Translations under genes and position numbers: made by a program
Assembly (NCBI GenBank): GCA_019058445.1
Contig: JAHPZA010000003.1
Coordinates: 62,001 to 126,000 of the forward strand
From: Promethearchaeota archaeon
GTDB lineage: Archaea > Asgardarchaeota > Lokiarchaeia > Sigyniarchaeales > SOKP01
Length of the DNA stretch: 64,000 nucleotides
Direction of reading: 5' to 3'
The notes under the pieces: generated by a model
Databases searched by the model: none
Seen by the model: only the letters and a program-made list of their open reading frames with translations
Told to the model about the DNA's origin: nothing
Part shown: in pieces, positions 42,560-52,026 of the stretch
Position numbering within the stretch: position 1 is the first letter of the stretch
Layout of the letters: every line of letters starts with the position of its first letter

Positions 42560-43576
42560 ATGGAAATTAAAATTGCTTTAATAGGATATGGAAATGTTGG
42601 TGCGAGTTTACTAAAAATTTTAAAAGAAAAACGGCAATTACTTAAGAATAATTTTAATATGAATTATAAGGTAATTGCAATTTTTGAATACGATGGTGCC
42701 TTAATTAAGAAAGATGGGATTGACATTGACTCACTTTTAAAAAAGGGAGATAATTATAGAGAATTACCATTTTGGAAAGATGGTATAACTTTTACAAACG
42801 AGTTAATCTCTACAATCGGGATAAATCTCTGCATAGAGGCAACGCCTACCAATCCCGACACAGGTGAACCTGCTCTCTCACATATAAAAATCGCTCTAAA
42901 TAACGGAATAGATGTTGTTGCTTCAAATAAAGGTCCTTTTTATTTGGAATACGATAAAATCAAAAAGTTAGCAAAAGAAAATAACAGTTATGTAAATTAT
43001 GAAGCGACTGTTGCAAGTTGCGTACCAATTTTATCATTAAAGAATAATTTAATTGGAAATACGATTACTCAAATAAAAGCAATATTGAATGGTACTTGTA
43101 ATTATATACTCAGTCGAATGACTGCTGAGGGTATCCCCTTCGATATTGCTTTAAAAGAGGCGCAAGAATTAGGATTTGCAGAAGCAAATCCGAGTTTGGA
43201 TATAGATGGTTGGGATGCAGCCGGAAAATTAGTAATCTTAGCAAATGAATTACTTGGATGGTCTAAATCGATAAAAGATGTAGATGTAAGAGGAATCAGT
43301 GGAATAACTCCCCAAGCAATCGAGTTAGCTAAATCTGATGGTTATGTAATTAAACACTTAGCTATTGCGGAAAATGATAAATTGCTAGTAGAGCCTCGCT
43401 TACTTGAAAGAAATTCCCCCCTAAATATCTCAGGAACATTAAACGTTATTGAATTATTGACTGATTACGCGGGACCTATTGTATTGATGGGAAGGGGTGC
43501 AGGAGGGTTCGAGGCTGCCTCTGCAATATTAAACGGTTTGATTGATATTGCTAAAAAACGAGGATATGCGAAATAA
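42560..43576 (+). CDS. hom: Homoserine dehydrogenase
   Basis: This 338-residue protein starts at ATG 42560, preceded by GGTGA. An ORF extension upstream to 42314 overlaps the zinc-ribbon gene and is a hydrophobic, AT-derived artefact. The NAD(P) motif is IALIGYGNVGASLL. LNGTCNYILSRM and EAQELGFAEANPSLDIDGWD are the homoserine dehydrogenase signature, with the catalytic Lys in AAGKLVIL. It reduces aspartate semialdehyde to homoserine, the branch point to threonine and methionine. There is no fused aspartokinase or ACT domain; the ACT protein at 41683 may serve in its place. Threonine synthase is encoded about 2 kb downstream. Confidence 0.93.
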   Translation: MEIKIALIGYGNVGASLLKILKEKRQLLKNNFNMNYKVIAIFEYDGALIKKDGIDIDSLLKKGDNYRELPFWKDGITFTNELISTIGINLCIEATPTNPDTGEPALSHIKIALNNGIDVVASNKGPFYLEYDKIKKLAKENNSYVNYEATVASCVPILSLKNNLIGNTITQIKAILNGTCNYILSRMTAEGIPFDIALKEAQELGFAEANPSLDIDGWDAAGKLVILANELLGWSKSIKDVDVRGISGITPQAIELAKSDGYVIKHLAIAENDKLLVEPRLLERNSPLNISGTLNVIELLTDYAGPIVLMGRGAGGFEAASAILNGLIDIAKKRGYAK

Positions 43577-43688
43577 AGATCTTATTTTAATTTCATTATA
43601 GTTTTATTTAAAGGCATCATTAAAACCAAATTTATTTTTAATATCGAAAACAAATATAAAATTATTAGCAAAAAGAGGAATTCATATA

Positions 43689-44252
43689 TTGAATTTTGAT
43701 TTCAAAAAAGAGTATAATGGAATTGTATCCATCATCGGGGCTAGTGAGATAGATAAAAAGACTGAAGAATTGGCGATCGAAGTTGGAAGATTACTTGCCA
43801 AAAATAAGTATGCAATTTCATGTGGTGGGCTTACAGGTGTAATGGAAGCTGTGTGTAAAGGAGCTAAAGAAGAAGAAAATGGATTAACCATAGGTATTAT
43901 TCCATATAAAGAAAAAAATGCAGCAAATAAATATGTTGATATAGTAATTCCTGTGCCTTTCTCACAAGCAAGAAATATTGTAGTAGTACTTAGTGGTGAT
44001 GCTTGTATAGCAATAGCAGGTAAAGCAGGTACTCTATCTGAGATATGTTTTGCGTGGATATATCAAAAACCTATTGTTGCAATATCAAGTGTGAATGGGT
44101 GGTCCTCAAAACTAGCAAATCAAAAATTAGATGATAGACGATTTGATATGATTTACGGAGCAAAAACTCCTAAAGAGGCCGTTGATAAAATTATTCAACT
44201 TCTAAAAAGTAAAAATAAGCCAAAATCAATCAGTTCAGAAGAAGAAATATAA
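43689..44252 (+). CDS. LOG-related Rossmann protein (TIGR00725-like)
   Basis: This is a 187-residue protein from a TTG start with AGAGGA upstream. SIIGASEIDKKTEELAIEVG, ISCGGLTGVMEAVCKGAKE and AIAGKAGTLSEICFAW are the conserved segments of the TIGR00725 / lysine-decarboxylase-like family, a Rossmann fold related to the cytokinin-activating LOG proteins. The PGGxGTxxE motif of true LOG enzymes is here AGKAGTLSE, so nucleoside monophosphate phosphoribohydrolase activity is uncertain; related proteins bind molybdopterin or nucleotides. It is 112 bp downstream of hom. Confidence 0.8.
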   Translation: MNFDFKKEYNGIVSIIGASEIDKKTEELAIEVGRLLAKNKYAISCGGLTGVMEAVCKGAKEEENGLTIGIIPYKEKNAANKYVDIVIPVPFSQARNIVVVLSGDACIAIAGKAGTLSEICFAWIYQKPIVAISSVNGWSSKLANQKLDDRRFDMIYGAKTPKEAVDKIIQLLKSKNKPKSISSEEEI

Positions 44253-44304
44253 TTCTAAATAGATCTAAATCAAAAAAAGTCAGAAGTATTTATAAAATAG
44301 AAAA

Positions 44305-45657
44305 ATGAGTGGAGATAGTAAATTATCACATATTAAGGGATTTTTTATTTTACACCAATATTGGTTAATACGCTATTTTAATATTCTCTTTATTTCTATA
44401 ATTTTGGGTGTAGTGTGTGGGTTTTCAATGGTTCTTTTTAATTATATGTTAATATATTTTAAATCAAACATGAGCACATTTTTACCCTATTTCATCTCTC
44501 CCTTAATTGCTGGATTACTCACAAGTCTATTAGTGAAATACGGACATGCTAATAGAGTAATGGGAACAGGTGCCGATGCTTATGTTGAAGATATAAATAG
44601 ACCAGATGAGGAATATCTTGAACAATCTAAGATGGGACTTCGTAGAAAGCAAAATTTATTTAGTAAAACGTTAGCTACAGGATGGACATATGGCTCTGGA
44701 ATGGTGTGTGGTTTAGAAGGACCAGGGCTCCTTATTGGAGGAAATTTAGGATATATTTTTTCTCGGGCAGAGAAATTTCACATAGATCGTTTAGATGCGT
44801 TTTTTATAGGAGCGAGTGCATGTACTGGTGCAATACTCAAAGCTCCAATTAGCGGAGCGCTGTTTTGTGCAGAATTGCCTTACTTTAATCATATCAGATA
44901 CAAATCTTTAATCCCCAGCATCATTGCTTCAACCGTAGCCTACTTCATTTTCTGTAGTTTTTTTGAATTCACTCCACTAATTAAAATTGATACATTATCA
45001 GTTAGACCTGATCAAGTCAATTACTTATACTTATTACCTCTTTTGGTTTTTTTTGGGATTGTTTCTGGATTACTTGTATTACTCTTAATGAGTTTATTGA
45101 GAGCATTTACAAATAAATTAAAAGAGTTATTTGAAACCAAACCCGGATTATGGATATTACCATTTTTAGGTGCTGCTGGATATAGCTTATTCCTCTTGAT
45201 TGTAATTCCATTTTTACCAGAGAATTATAGAAATTTACTTATTGGCCCTGATGCTTCTTTTTTAAATTATTTAATTAGAGTGTTTAACGCCTCTACAATC
45301 AGTTGGGAGTTCCTTTTTATATTAGCAATATTATTTACCATAGCCATCTTTTTATCAATAGGTACGATGAATAGCGCAGGAATTATAATGCCCCTTATGA
45401 TTTTTGGAGCTATTATAGGGGGACTCTTTGGAGTGTTGTTTTACCCCCAAAATCCAGAATTATTTGTATTATTAGGGATTTCAGCATTCCTAGGAGCTGC
45501 GTTAAATAGCCCCATAGCAGCAATTTTTATCATAATTGAATTAACATGGATACCTTTTTTGCTGATTCCTGCAAGTATTACAACTTTAATTGCATATATT
45601 TTTAGTGGCCCAAGCTCTATAATTCCAGGTCAAAAAAATGTTATAGAAAAGAAATAA
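44305..45657 (+). CDS. ClC-family chloride channel or antiporter
   Basis: This is a 450-residue membrane protein with about ten hydrophobic segments. GSGMVCGLEGPGLLIGGNLG is the ClC selectivity-filter motif, with the gating Glu at 138 (GLEGP). A second inverted-half motif, GTMNSAGIIMPLMIFGAIIG, stands where GGxFxP is usual. The first filter motif GSGIP is replaced by GTGADAYVED, so ion selectivity may differ. There is no C-terminal CBS pair. ClC proteins move chloride, or exchange chloride or fluoride for protons. The gene is 52 bp after the LOG-like gene on the same strand. Confidence 0.87.
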   Translation: MSGDSKLSHIKGFFILHQYWLIRYFNILFISIILGVVCGFSMVLFNYMLIYFKSNMSTFLPYFISPLIAGLLTSLLVKYGHANRVMGTGADAYVEDINRPDEEYLEQSKMGLRRKQNLFSKTLATGWTYGSGMVCGLEGPGLLIGGNLGYIFSRAEKFHIDRLDAFFIGASACTGAILKAPISGALFCAELPYFNHIRYKSLIPSIIASTVAYFIFCSFFEFTPLIKIDTLSVRPDQVNYLYLLPLLVFFGIVSGLLVLLLMSLLRAFTNKLKELFETKPGLWILPFLGAAGYSLFLLIVIPFLPENYRNLLIGPDASFLNYLIRVFNASTISWEFLFILAILFTIAIFLSIGTMNSAGIIMPLMIFGAIIGGLFGVLFYPQNPELFVLLGISAFLGAALNSPIAAIFIIIELTWIPFLLIPASITTLIAYIFSGPSSIIPGQKNVIEKK

Positions 45658-45739
45658 ATGAAAGAATATATTAATTATTGCTAATTACTTCAGTAAATTT
45701 TTATTAGATTGTAGTTTTTACGTTAATAGTGAATAAGAT

Positions 45740-47098
45740 ATGGAAATTAAATTTCATTCGACTAATTATAATACGCCTGATGTAGATTTCAAGACAGCTA
45801 TCATTAGAGGACAAGCTTTAGATAAAGGTCTATATATGTTAAATGAAATCCCTAAATTGGAAAGCACACAAATTTTTTCATTTAAAGATTTAGAATTATT
45901 TGAAATTGGGAATATTGTACTGTCTAAAATTATTGGGAAAATAATACCGGAACAAAATCTTAAAGAAATTTTAGGTACTGCTTTAAACTTTAAGGTTCCC
46001 ATCGAAAAGATTTCCAATAATGATTATATTTGTTATTTAGATAAAGGTCCTACATGTAGTTTTAAGGATTTTGGTGCAAGGACATTAGCTCGGATGATGG
46101 AATATTTTCTTGAAAGTGAAGATAAAAATGCGGTAATTTTAACAGCAACTTCAGGAGATACTGGAGGGGCGGTTGCTCAAGCCTTTTATAAAATGAGGAG
46201 AATTAAAGTTGTTGTATTATATCCGAAAGATGAAATAAGCGATTTACAGAGAAAACAAATGACTACCCTTGGTCAAAATGTGACAGCCATAGGGATAAAT
46301 GGGAAATTTGATGATTGCCAAAGACTCGTAAAAACCGCATTCGCGGATTCTGATCTTAAACATATCAATCTTTCTTCAGCAAATTCCATAAATTTTGGAC
46401 GTCTCATGCCCCAAACTTTATATTATTTTTGGAGTTATTCCAGGGTTGTAGAAAATAAGGGTGAAAAAGTTATTTTTTCTGTACCTTCTGGAAATTTCGG
46501 GAATCTTATGGGAGGATTAATTGCATTTAGAATGGGTTTACCTGTAAGAAAGTTTATATCAGCTGTAAATGAGAACGATGAATTTCCGAATTATTTGGAA
46601 ACTGGAATTTATAAAAAAGTAGAACCCTCTAAGAAATGCATATCCAACGCTATGAATGTGGGGCATCCCTCAAATCTAGCTAGATTAATCGATTTATACA
46701 GAGGTCAGATCGATGAACTTGGGATTGTTCATAAAGACCCGGATTTGAACAAAATCCACCAAGAAATTGTTTCCTATTCAATTGATGATAATTTAACAAA
46801 AAAGACAATTGCAGATTTTTATCAGAAATATAAAAAAATAATAGAACCTCACGGAGCTGTTGGTTGGGCAGCATTGCAAAAATATAGAGAAATTTATCCT
46901 GAAAATAACAATTTTAAGGCAATTAATTTAGAAACAGCAGATCCAGCAAAATTCCCTGAAGAGATTATCTCGTTGATTAATATAACACCTAAAATACCCA
47001 ATTCATTAGAAATTATTCAAAATAAGGAAGAATTTCCAAATCAAGTAGAAGTTAATGAGTATAGGGATTTTAAAAAGTTCTTAAGAGAGAATTTTTAA
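45740..47098 (+). CDS. thrC: Threonine synthase
   Basis: This is a 452-residue PLP enzyme that makes threonine from O-phosphohomoserine. The PLP lysine is Lys109 in TCSFKDFGARTLARMM, followed by LTATSGDTGGAVAQAFY, the phosphate-binding loop. VIFSVPSGNFGNLMGGLIA is also conserved, and the N-terminal YNTPDVDF/LDKGLYM segment fits the longer (fungal/bacterial) form of the enzyme. Together with hom at 42560 it completes two steps of threonine synthesis; homoserine kinase was not seen in the window. Confidence 0.93.
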   Translation: MEIKFHSTNYNTPDVDFKTAIIRGQALDKGLYMLNEIPKLESTQIFSFKDLELFEIGNIVLSKIIGKIIPEQNLKEILGTALNFKVPIEKISNNDYICYLDKGPTCSFKDFGARTLARMMEYFLESEDKNAVILTATSGDTGGAVAQAFYKMRRIKVVVLYPKDEISDLQRKQMTTLGQNVTAIGINGKFDDCQRLVKTAFADSDLKHINLSSANSINFGRLMPQTLYYFWSYSRVVENKGEKVIFSVPSGNFGNLMGGLIAFRMGLPVRKFISAVNENDEFPNYLETGIYKKVEPSKKCISNAMNVGHPSNLARLIDLYRGQIDELGIVHKDPDLNKIHQEIVSYSIDDNLTKKTIADFYQKYKKIIEPHGAVGWAALQKYREIYPENNNFKAINLETADPAKFPEEIISLINITPKIPNSLEIIQNKEEFPNQVEVNEYRDFKKFLRENF

Positions 47099-47212
47099 AT
47101 AAAAAATATTTTTTGCCTATTTTACTATCTGCTTTTTGAATACTTTAAAGTTAAATTTGATAAATTGATTACTAATATATTAGAGTAATTCGCAGAAATT
47201 AGGGGAAATATT

Positions 47213-49747
47213 TTGAATATTATAGTATTGAGCTATTTTGATCATATTTTTGGTCCAAAAATATTTATGAAAACACCAAAATCATTTGATGATGAGGAAA
47301 TTAATCAAATTCCTGTACTCATTGATATGTATGAAGAAGGATTTTTTATTCACATATTTGGGGGATTTAAAAGTGCTAATTATTTTTTTGAAATAAATAG
47401 TCCTATTGCGCGTGGCGGTACTGAAAGATTACTTCTATCGATCTTAACAACAGAAGGAGAACTCAATCAAGAATTGTTAAAAGAATTATTAGAAAGATTT
47501 ATTAATGAAATACAGCAAATTCCAGACATTTATAGTGCATTTTATTCCACTAAAAACTCAGAAAATAAAGCTCAAGCGAAATATACCCAGTTAGATAATC
47601 TCATGAATACATTCTATGAGCATCTACCAAAAGATGTGGCTATCATTAAACGTCGTAAAGCGAAAATTTTTATATTCGGACCCTCTAAAGCAGGAAAAAC
47701 AACGATAATAAACTGTCTTCGAAACGAATTCGATAAAACCACACTACCTACAACTAGTATGAGCATCTCAAAATTACTTATTGGAAGTCTTGAATTTTTA
47801 ACTTATGATGTTCCTGGACAAACTAAATTTCAAAAATTGTGGCTCCCCTACTTAAAAAATCAAGATGGATTGGTGTTTGTTTTTGATATCACTGATAAAG
47901 AAAGATATGAAGAGGCAAAAGAAATGTTGCATCGAGTAGTCACTATGCCTCAAACAAAAAATTTACCATTACTCATCCTATTCAATAAAGTAGATTTAGG
48001 TACTCCTGATGTCTTATCTATTGAGAAAGCAGTCGGTATTCCTGAATTAGGAAAACGACATTTCAAATGTTTTCTCACAAGTGGTTTAATTAATGAAGGT
48101 GTGGCAGAAGCATTTGATTGGTTTGCTGAAACTATCGTAAATCGATTAATGCCTTCACGATTTACTGAAGTAAATTGCATATTTGCGAAATGGGATGAAG
48201 ATGAGGGGCCCCAGATAATTTCAGAATATCCTGCACATTCTTTTGAGGATGCTGAGAACGTTGCAATAGAGAGTTTTTCTTTATCTCAATTCGTATTTGG
48301 GGGAAAGGAATTCAAAAAAACCTCCTTTATTATGCCGTTTGTTCATTTGAATTCGAGGGCATCAATGCTGTTTGATTATATTCCCGATGAAAATGTTCGA
48401 GGAGGTAGATTACCACTTCTATTAGCTATTTTTTTCAATAATACAATTCCTATGCCTATCATTGAGCAATTTAATGTTTTTATTTTTGAGAAGTTTTCAT
48501 TGATTAAAAATAACTGGTCCCATATTCAAATTGTAGAAGAAAACCTTGAAGAAATAAGAAATGAAATTATAGAAAAATTAAAGAAAATTAAACCAACAGT
48601 TCATGCGATTAGAGTTGCTGAACGACGGTATGAATCACTCTTTAAAACAGCACGAGATGGAATCATAATTATTGATAGAAGACTCGGTATCATTGTTGAT
48701 GCTAATGAACAAGCAGAAATGATGTTAAAAAGTACAAAAGAAGATCTTATTGGGGCAAATATAAGTCAAATTCAGTCTGCTGATGAAAATATTGGGCTAA
48801 TGGATAGAATTCAGGAACAGCTTAACACTCTAAATAGTCCTCCTTTTATTTACTGGATTAAAGATATAGATTTAAAGTTTATTCCTGTAGAAATAAATGC
48901 TAGCCAGATTCAAATTGGTGGACAACATTTAATTCAATGCACTTTTAGAGATATAACAAATCGATTGAAAGCAGAAGAAGCACTAAAAGCAAGTGAAGAA
49001 CGACACAGAAGAATCGTCGAATTGAATCCTTTTCCCATCATTATTTTTTCCAAAGGAAACGTAGAATATGTGAATCCGATGTTTATCGAACTTTTTGGCT
49101 ATTCATTAGAAGATATTCCTACGGGAAGAGAATGGTCCCGTAAGGCTTATCCAAATCCAGAGTATAGACATAAGGTGATTGCTGCGTTTAAAAATTATGA
49201 GGAACACCCTTATGACCCGAACCTTGGAATTGATCCCTATACTTTTGATGTAACCTGTAAGGACGGAACTATACGTAGAATCATATTTAACCCTGTATAT
49301 ATCGATAAAGACAAGCAATTTTTCATTTGTGAGGATATCACTGAACGCATTACAGCACAGAAGGCTCAAAAGGAGAGCGAGGAAAAACATAGGCGTATTG
49401 TTGAATTGAATCCATTTCCCATCATTATTTTCTCCAAAGGAAACATAGAATATGTGAATCCGAAGTTCATCGAACTTTTTGGCTATTCATTAGAAAATAT
49501 ATCAACGGGAAGAGAATGGTCCCGTAAGGCTTATCCAGATCCAGAGTATAGACATAAAGTAATCGCCGCTTTTAAAAATTATGAGGAAAATCCTTATGAT
49601 CCAAGCCTAGGTGTTGATCCATATACTTTTAAAGTTACCTGCAAGAACGGTTCTATACGTAAAATCATTTTTAATCCTGTAAATATCGATAAAGATAAGC
49701 AATTTTTCATTTGTGAAGATATCACTGAGCGAATGAAGAGCATTTAA
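47213..49747 (+). CDS. Longin / Arf-like GTPase / longin / triple-PAS protein
   Basis: This is an 844-residue protein from a TTG start after AGGGGA. In order: longin-like 1-100 (IIVLSYFDHIFGPKIFMKTP); Arf-like GTPase 150-312 with GPSKAGKTT (156-164), DVPGQ (199-203) and NKVD (258-261); a second longin-like domain 318-435 (CIFAKWDEDEGPQIISEYP); a coiled coil 440-470; PAS1 472-585; PAS2 about 596-714; PAS3 about 724-842. PAS2 and PAS3 are near-copies. No kinase, cyclase or other output domain follows. A GTPase with ligand- or redox-sensing PAS domains in one chain is unusual; the PAS part may control the GTPase. The protein appears soluble. Confidence 0.85.
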   Translation: MNIIVLSYFDHIFGPKIFMKTPKSFDDEEINQIPVLIDMYEEGFFIHIFGGFKSANYFFEINSPIARGGTERLLLSILTTEGELNQELLKELLERFINEIQQIPDIYSAFYSTKNSENKAQAKYTQLDNLMNTFYEHLPKDVAIIKRRKAKIFIFGPSKAGKTTIINCLRNEFDKTTLPTTSMSISKLLIGSLEFLTYDVPGQTKFQKLWLPYLKNQDGLVFVFDITDKERYEEAKEMLHRVVTMPQTKNLPLLILFNKVDLGTPDVLSIEKAVGIPELGKRHFKCFLTSGLINEGVAEAFDWFAETIVNRLMPSRFTEVNCIFAKWDEDEGPQIISEYPAHSFEDAENVAIESFSLSQFVFGGKEFKKTSFIMPFVHLNSRASMLFDYIPDENVRGGRLPLLLAIFFNNTIPMPIIEQFNVFIFEKFSLIKNNWSHIQIVEENLEEIRNEIIEKLKKIKPTVHAIRVAERRYESLFKTARDGIIIIDRRLGIIVDANEQAEMMLKSTKEDLIGANISQIQSADENIGLMDRIQEQLNTLNSPPFIYWIKDIDLKFIPVEINASQIQIGGQHLIQCTFRDITNRLKAEEALKASEERHRRIVELNPFPIIIFSKGNVEYVNPMFIELFGYSLEDIPTGREWSRKAYPNPEYRHKVIAAFKNYEEHPYDPNLGIDPYTFDVTCKDGTIRRIIFNPVYIDKDKQFFICEDITERITAQKAQKESEEKHRRIVELNPFPIIIFSKGNIEYVNPKFIELFGYSLENISTGREWSRKAYPDPEYRHKVIAAFKNYEENPYDPSLGVDPYTFKVTCKNGSIRKIIFNPVNIDKDKQFFICEDITERMKSI
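48992..49734 (+). repeat. Tandem duplication encoding PAS2 and PAS3
   Basis: Within the 844-residue GTPase-PAS gene, 48992-49350 and 49376-49734 are direct repeats with a 384-bp period (128 codons). Long blocks are identical at the DNA level, for example around the FGYSLE and EWSRKAYP codons. Most protein differences are conservative. The repeat is recent relative to the rest of the gene and is in frame. Confidence 0.9.
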
Positions 49748-49902
49748 TTTTCATAATATTAAATGAGAGATTGGTAATATTAAAGGATAAATATCCTATT
49801 TACTAATTTTTTTATGATTTTTAAATTTTCATAAAATTATATATAAGAAACTATCTTATTGATCTCTTGAACTTTTTAGCAAACTTTTAGAGGTTAAGGA
49901 AG

Positions 49903-50850
49903 TTGGAGTATCTAAAAGAAGAGAAAATAATCTCAAAAAAGATTCTATTTACCGGATTGGATGATGCGGGGAAGACATCAATCATTCTCGCCCTTCAGAG
50001 AGAGTTTTCTAAAGTTGCCAATATTCAGCCAACAAGAGGGGCACAAAGACGGATATTTCAATTCTTAGGAAAGGAAATCAGTGAATGGGATCTAGGTGGG
50101 CAAACAACGTACAGAATCTCTTATTTAAAAAATCCAGACAAATTTTTTGAGGGAACAGAAATCGCAATATATGTTGTAGATATACAGAATCGCGAGAGAT
50201 TAGCTGAATCGTTAAGCTATTTAAATGATGTGATAGTTGAGTTTAAAAAATTACAAATTAATCCTCCGATTAATATCTTTTTCCATAAATATGACCCAAC
50301 TTTAATAAAAGCTACAAAAGATGAATTAGAAACCCTCATCTTAAATCTAAAAAAAAAGATTAATAACATAATTAACTATAATAAACTTTATTTCTTTGAG
50401 ACATCAGTCTATAGTTTACCATCTATTATGAATGCTATGTCTGAGATATTATTGGAATTATATCCAAAATCGAGGCTGCTCAAAAAGACCATAGAGGAGT
50501 TTGCCATAAAATTAAACTGTCAAGGAATAGTAGTTATTGATAAAAATTCTCTTATCATTGGTTCCTTTTTTAAAGATCATGAAACGGGTGAGATACTGAC
50601 CAGATCTATGCCGTATTTCTTAACGCTAAATGATAGTTTTCAGTTAGAAGGGGTTAGCCAAAAGAATCAAGACCAAATGGTGGTTCATAGATTTGGAAAA
50701 TACTTTTTATTTAAAGAAATTTTATTGAAAGAAAGTGGCGTTCCTTATTACATTCTCATAGTTAAAGGAGATAATCCTTGGGATCTTTATTTCAGTAGTA
50801 AAGATTTTCGAGCATTTATTCAGATGCTAAGAGATATAATTTATAAATAA
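49903..50850 (+). CDS. Arf-like GTPase with C-terminal roadblock-like domain (first of a tandem pair)
   Basis: This is a 315-residue protein from a TTG preceded by GAGGTTAAGGA. Residues 12-185 are an Arf/Gtr-type GTPase: GLDDAGKTS (18-26), PTRG switch I (43-46), WDLGGQ (62-67), and HKYD (128-131) in place of NKxD; TSV at 167. Residues 190-315 form a roadblock/longin-like domain (GIVVIDKNSLIIGSFF). It is clearly paralogous to the next gene (50994), and both lack the N-terminal longin-like domain found in the 504- and 467-residue proteins. The His-for-Asn change in the guanine-specificity motif could loosen GTP specificity. No lipidation site is seen. Confidence 0.85.
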   Translation: MEYLKEEKIISKKILFTGLDDAGKTSIILALQREFSKVANIQPTRGAQRRIFQFLGKEISEWDLGGQTTYRISYLKNPDKFFEGTEIAIYVVDIQNRERLAESLSYLNDVIVEFKKLQINPPINIFFHKYDPTLIKATKDELETLILNLKKKINNIINYNKLYFFETSVYSLPSIMNAMSEILLELYPKSRLLKKTIEEFAIKLNCQGIVVIDKNSLIIGSFFKDHETGEILTRSMPYFLTLNDSFQLEGVSQKNQDQMVVHRFGKYFLFKEILLKESGVPYYILIVKGDNPWDLYFSSKDFRAFIQMLRDIIYK

Positions 50851-50993
50851 TCATTAGATCTGAAATAGGATTATTAATAATAATTAATAATCTTATGTGA
50901 TATGGATTATTCAAAAATAATTATAAAATACCATTGACTTTTAATTTTTAGAGTAATATTAATTATAGTGACATTAGACGGGATGAAATTTGC

Positions 50994-51932
50994 TTGGAAT
51001 ATTTAAGAGATGAAAAAGCAGAAACCAGTAAAATATTGTTTTCGGGTCTTGACGATGCGGGGAAGACTAGCATTATCTTAGCACTTCAAAGAGAATTTGC
51101 TAAAATTGCTAATATTGAACCTACAAAAGGTGCCCAGAGAAGGATGTTCGAATTTTTAGGTAAAAATATAAGCGAATGGGATCTTGGTGGTCAACAAACC
51201 TATAGAATTGCGTATTTGAAGAATCCAACAAAATATTTCACAGAGACGGAAGTTTTAATTTACGTAATTGATATTAAAAATAAACAAAGAATTCAAGAAT
51301 GCTTAAGTTATCTCCAAGATGTCGTAAATGAGTTTAGAAAGCTCGAAATAGAACCCCCTATATTCATTTTATTTCATAAATATGACCCTGCTTTAAGCAG
51401 AAGTATCTATGAACAAATAGATAAAACGGTGTTATATTTAAAAAATAAAATCCTTAGTATTCCAAATTATAATCAATTTTACTTCCGAAATACTTCAATA
51501 TATAATTTATCGACTATTATTAGTGCTATGTCGGAAGCATTATTAGCATTATATCCGAAAACAGATTTAGTTCAAAAAACAATTTATGAATTTGGTATTA
51601 AATCTAAGGCAGATGGAATAGCAGTAATAGATTCTAATTCATTAATTATAGGCTGGTTTTATAGGAATGAAGGTATGAAAGATATATTACTCGCATCTGC
51701 CCCTTATTTCTTAAGTTTAAATACTAGCTTCGATTATACAGAAGGCATGGAAGGTAATAATGAAAATAAAATGGTTATTCAAAGACATGGAAAATATTTT
51801 CTCTTCAGAAAATTTTCCCTAAACGAAGACCTAGAGCCATTTTATTTATTAATTTCAAAAGATACTCCTGAAATTAATAAGGATGATTTTAATGCTTTGA
51901 TAAACATTTTAACAGAGATTTTATATAAATAG
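50994..51932 (+). CDS. Arf-like GTPase with C-terminal roadblock-like domain (second of a tandem pair)
   Basis: This is a 312-residue protein read from TTG; no ATG lies near the conserved N-terminus MEYLRDEKAETSKILF, which matches the preceding paralogue. GTPase motifs are GLDDAGKTS, PTKG, WDLGGQ, HKYD and TSI. The C-terminal domain (GIAVIDSNSLIIGWFY) is roadblock/longin-like. The shared HKYD and Q-R-R after switch I show a duplication within this subfamily. It is followed 94 bp later by a zinc ribbon-roadblock gene, so the three genes may form a functional unit resembling the Rag GTPase/Ragulator arrangement. That comparison is inference. Confidence 0.85.
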   Translation: MEYLRDEKAETSKILFSGLDDAGKTSIILALQREFAKIANIEPTKGAQRRMFEFLGKNISEWDLGGQQTYRIAYLKNPTKYFTETEVLIYVIDIKNKQRIQECLSYLQDVVNEFRKLEIEPPIFILFHKYDPALSRSIYEQIDKTVLYLKNKILSIPNYNQFYFRNTSIYNLSTIISAMSEALLALYPKTDLVQKTIYEFGIKSKADGIAVIDSNSLIIGWFYRNEGMKDILLASAPYFLSLNTSFDYTEGMEGNNENKMVIQRHGKYFLFRKFSLNEDLEPFYLLISKDTPEINKDDFNALINILTEILYK

Positions 51933-52026
51933 CTCATCGGTTTTCATTCATAATTCATTATAACTAGATTAATAAAATTGAATTTCTTTATTTATAGTAT
52001 TAAGAAAAGGAATAAATCAGAATACT

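Noticed and set aside
16334..52000. The GTPases as prophage or mobile-element cargo
   Set aside because: No integrase, transposase, terminal repeat or tRNA-adjacent site was seen, and base composition looks uniform.
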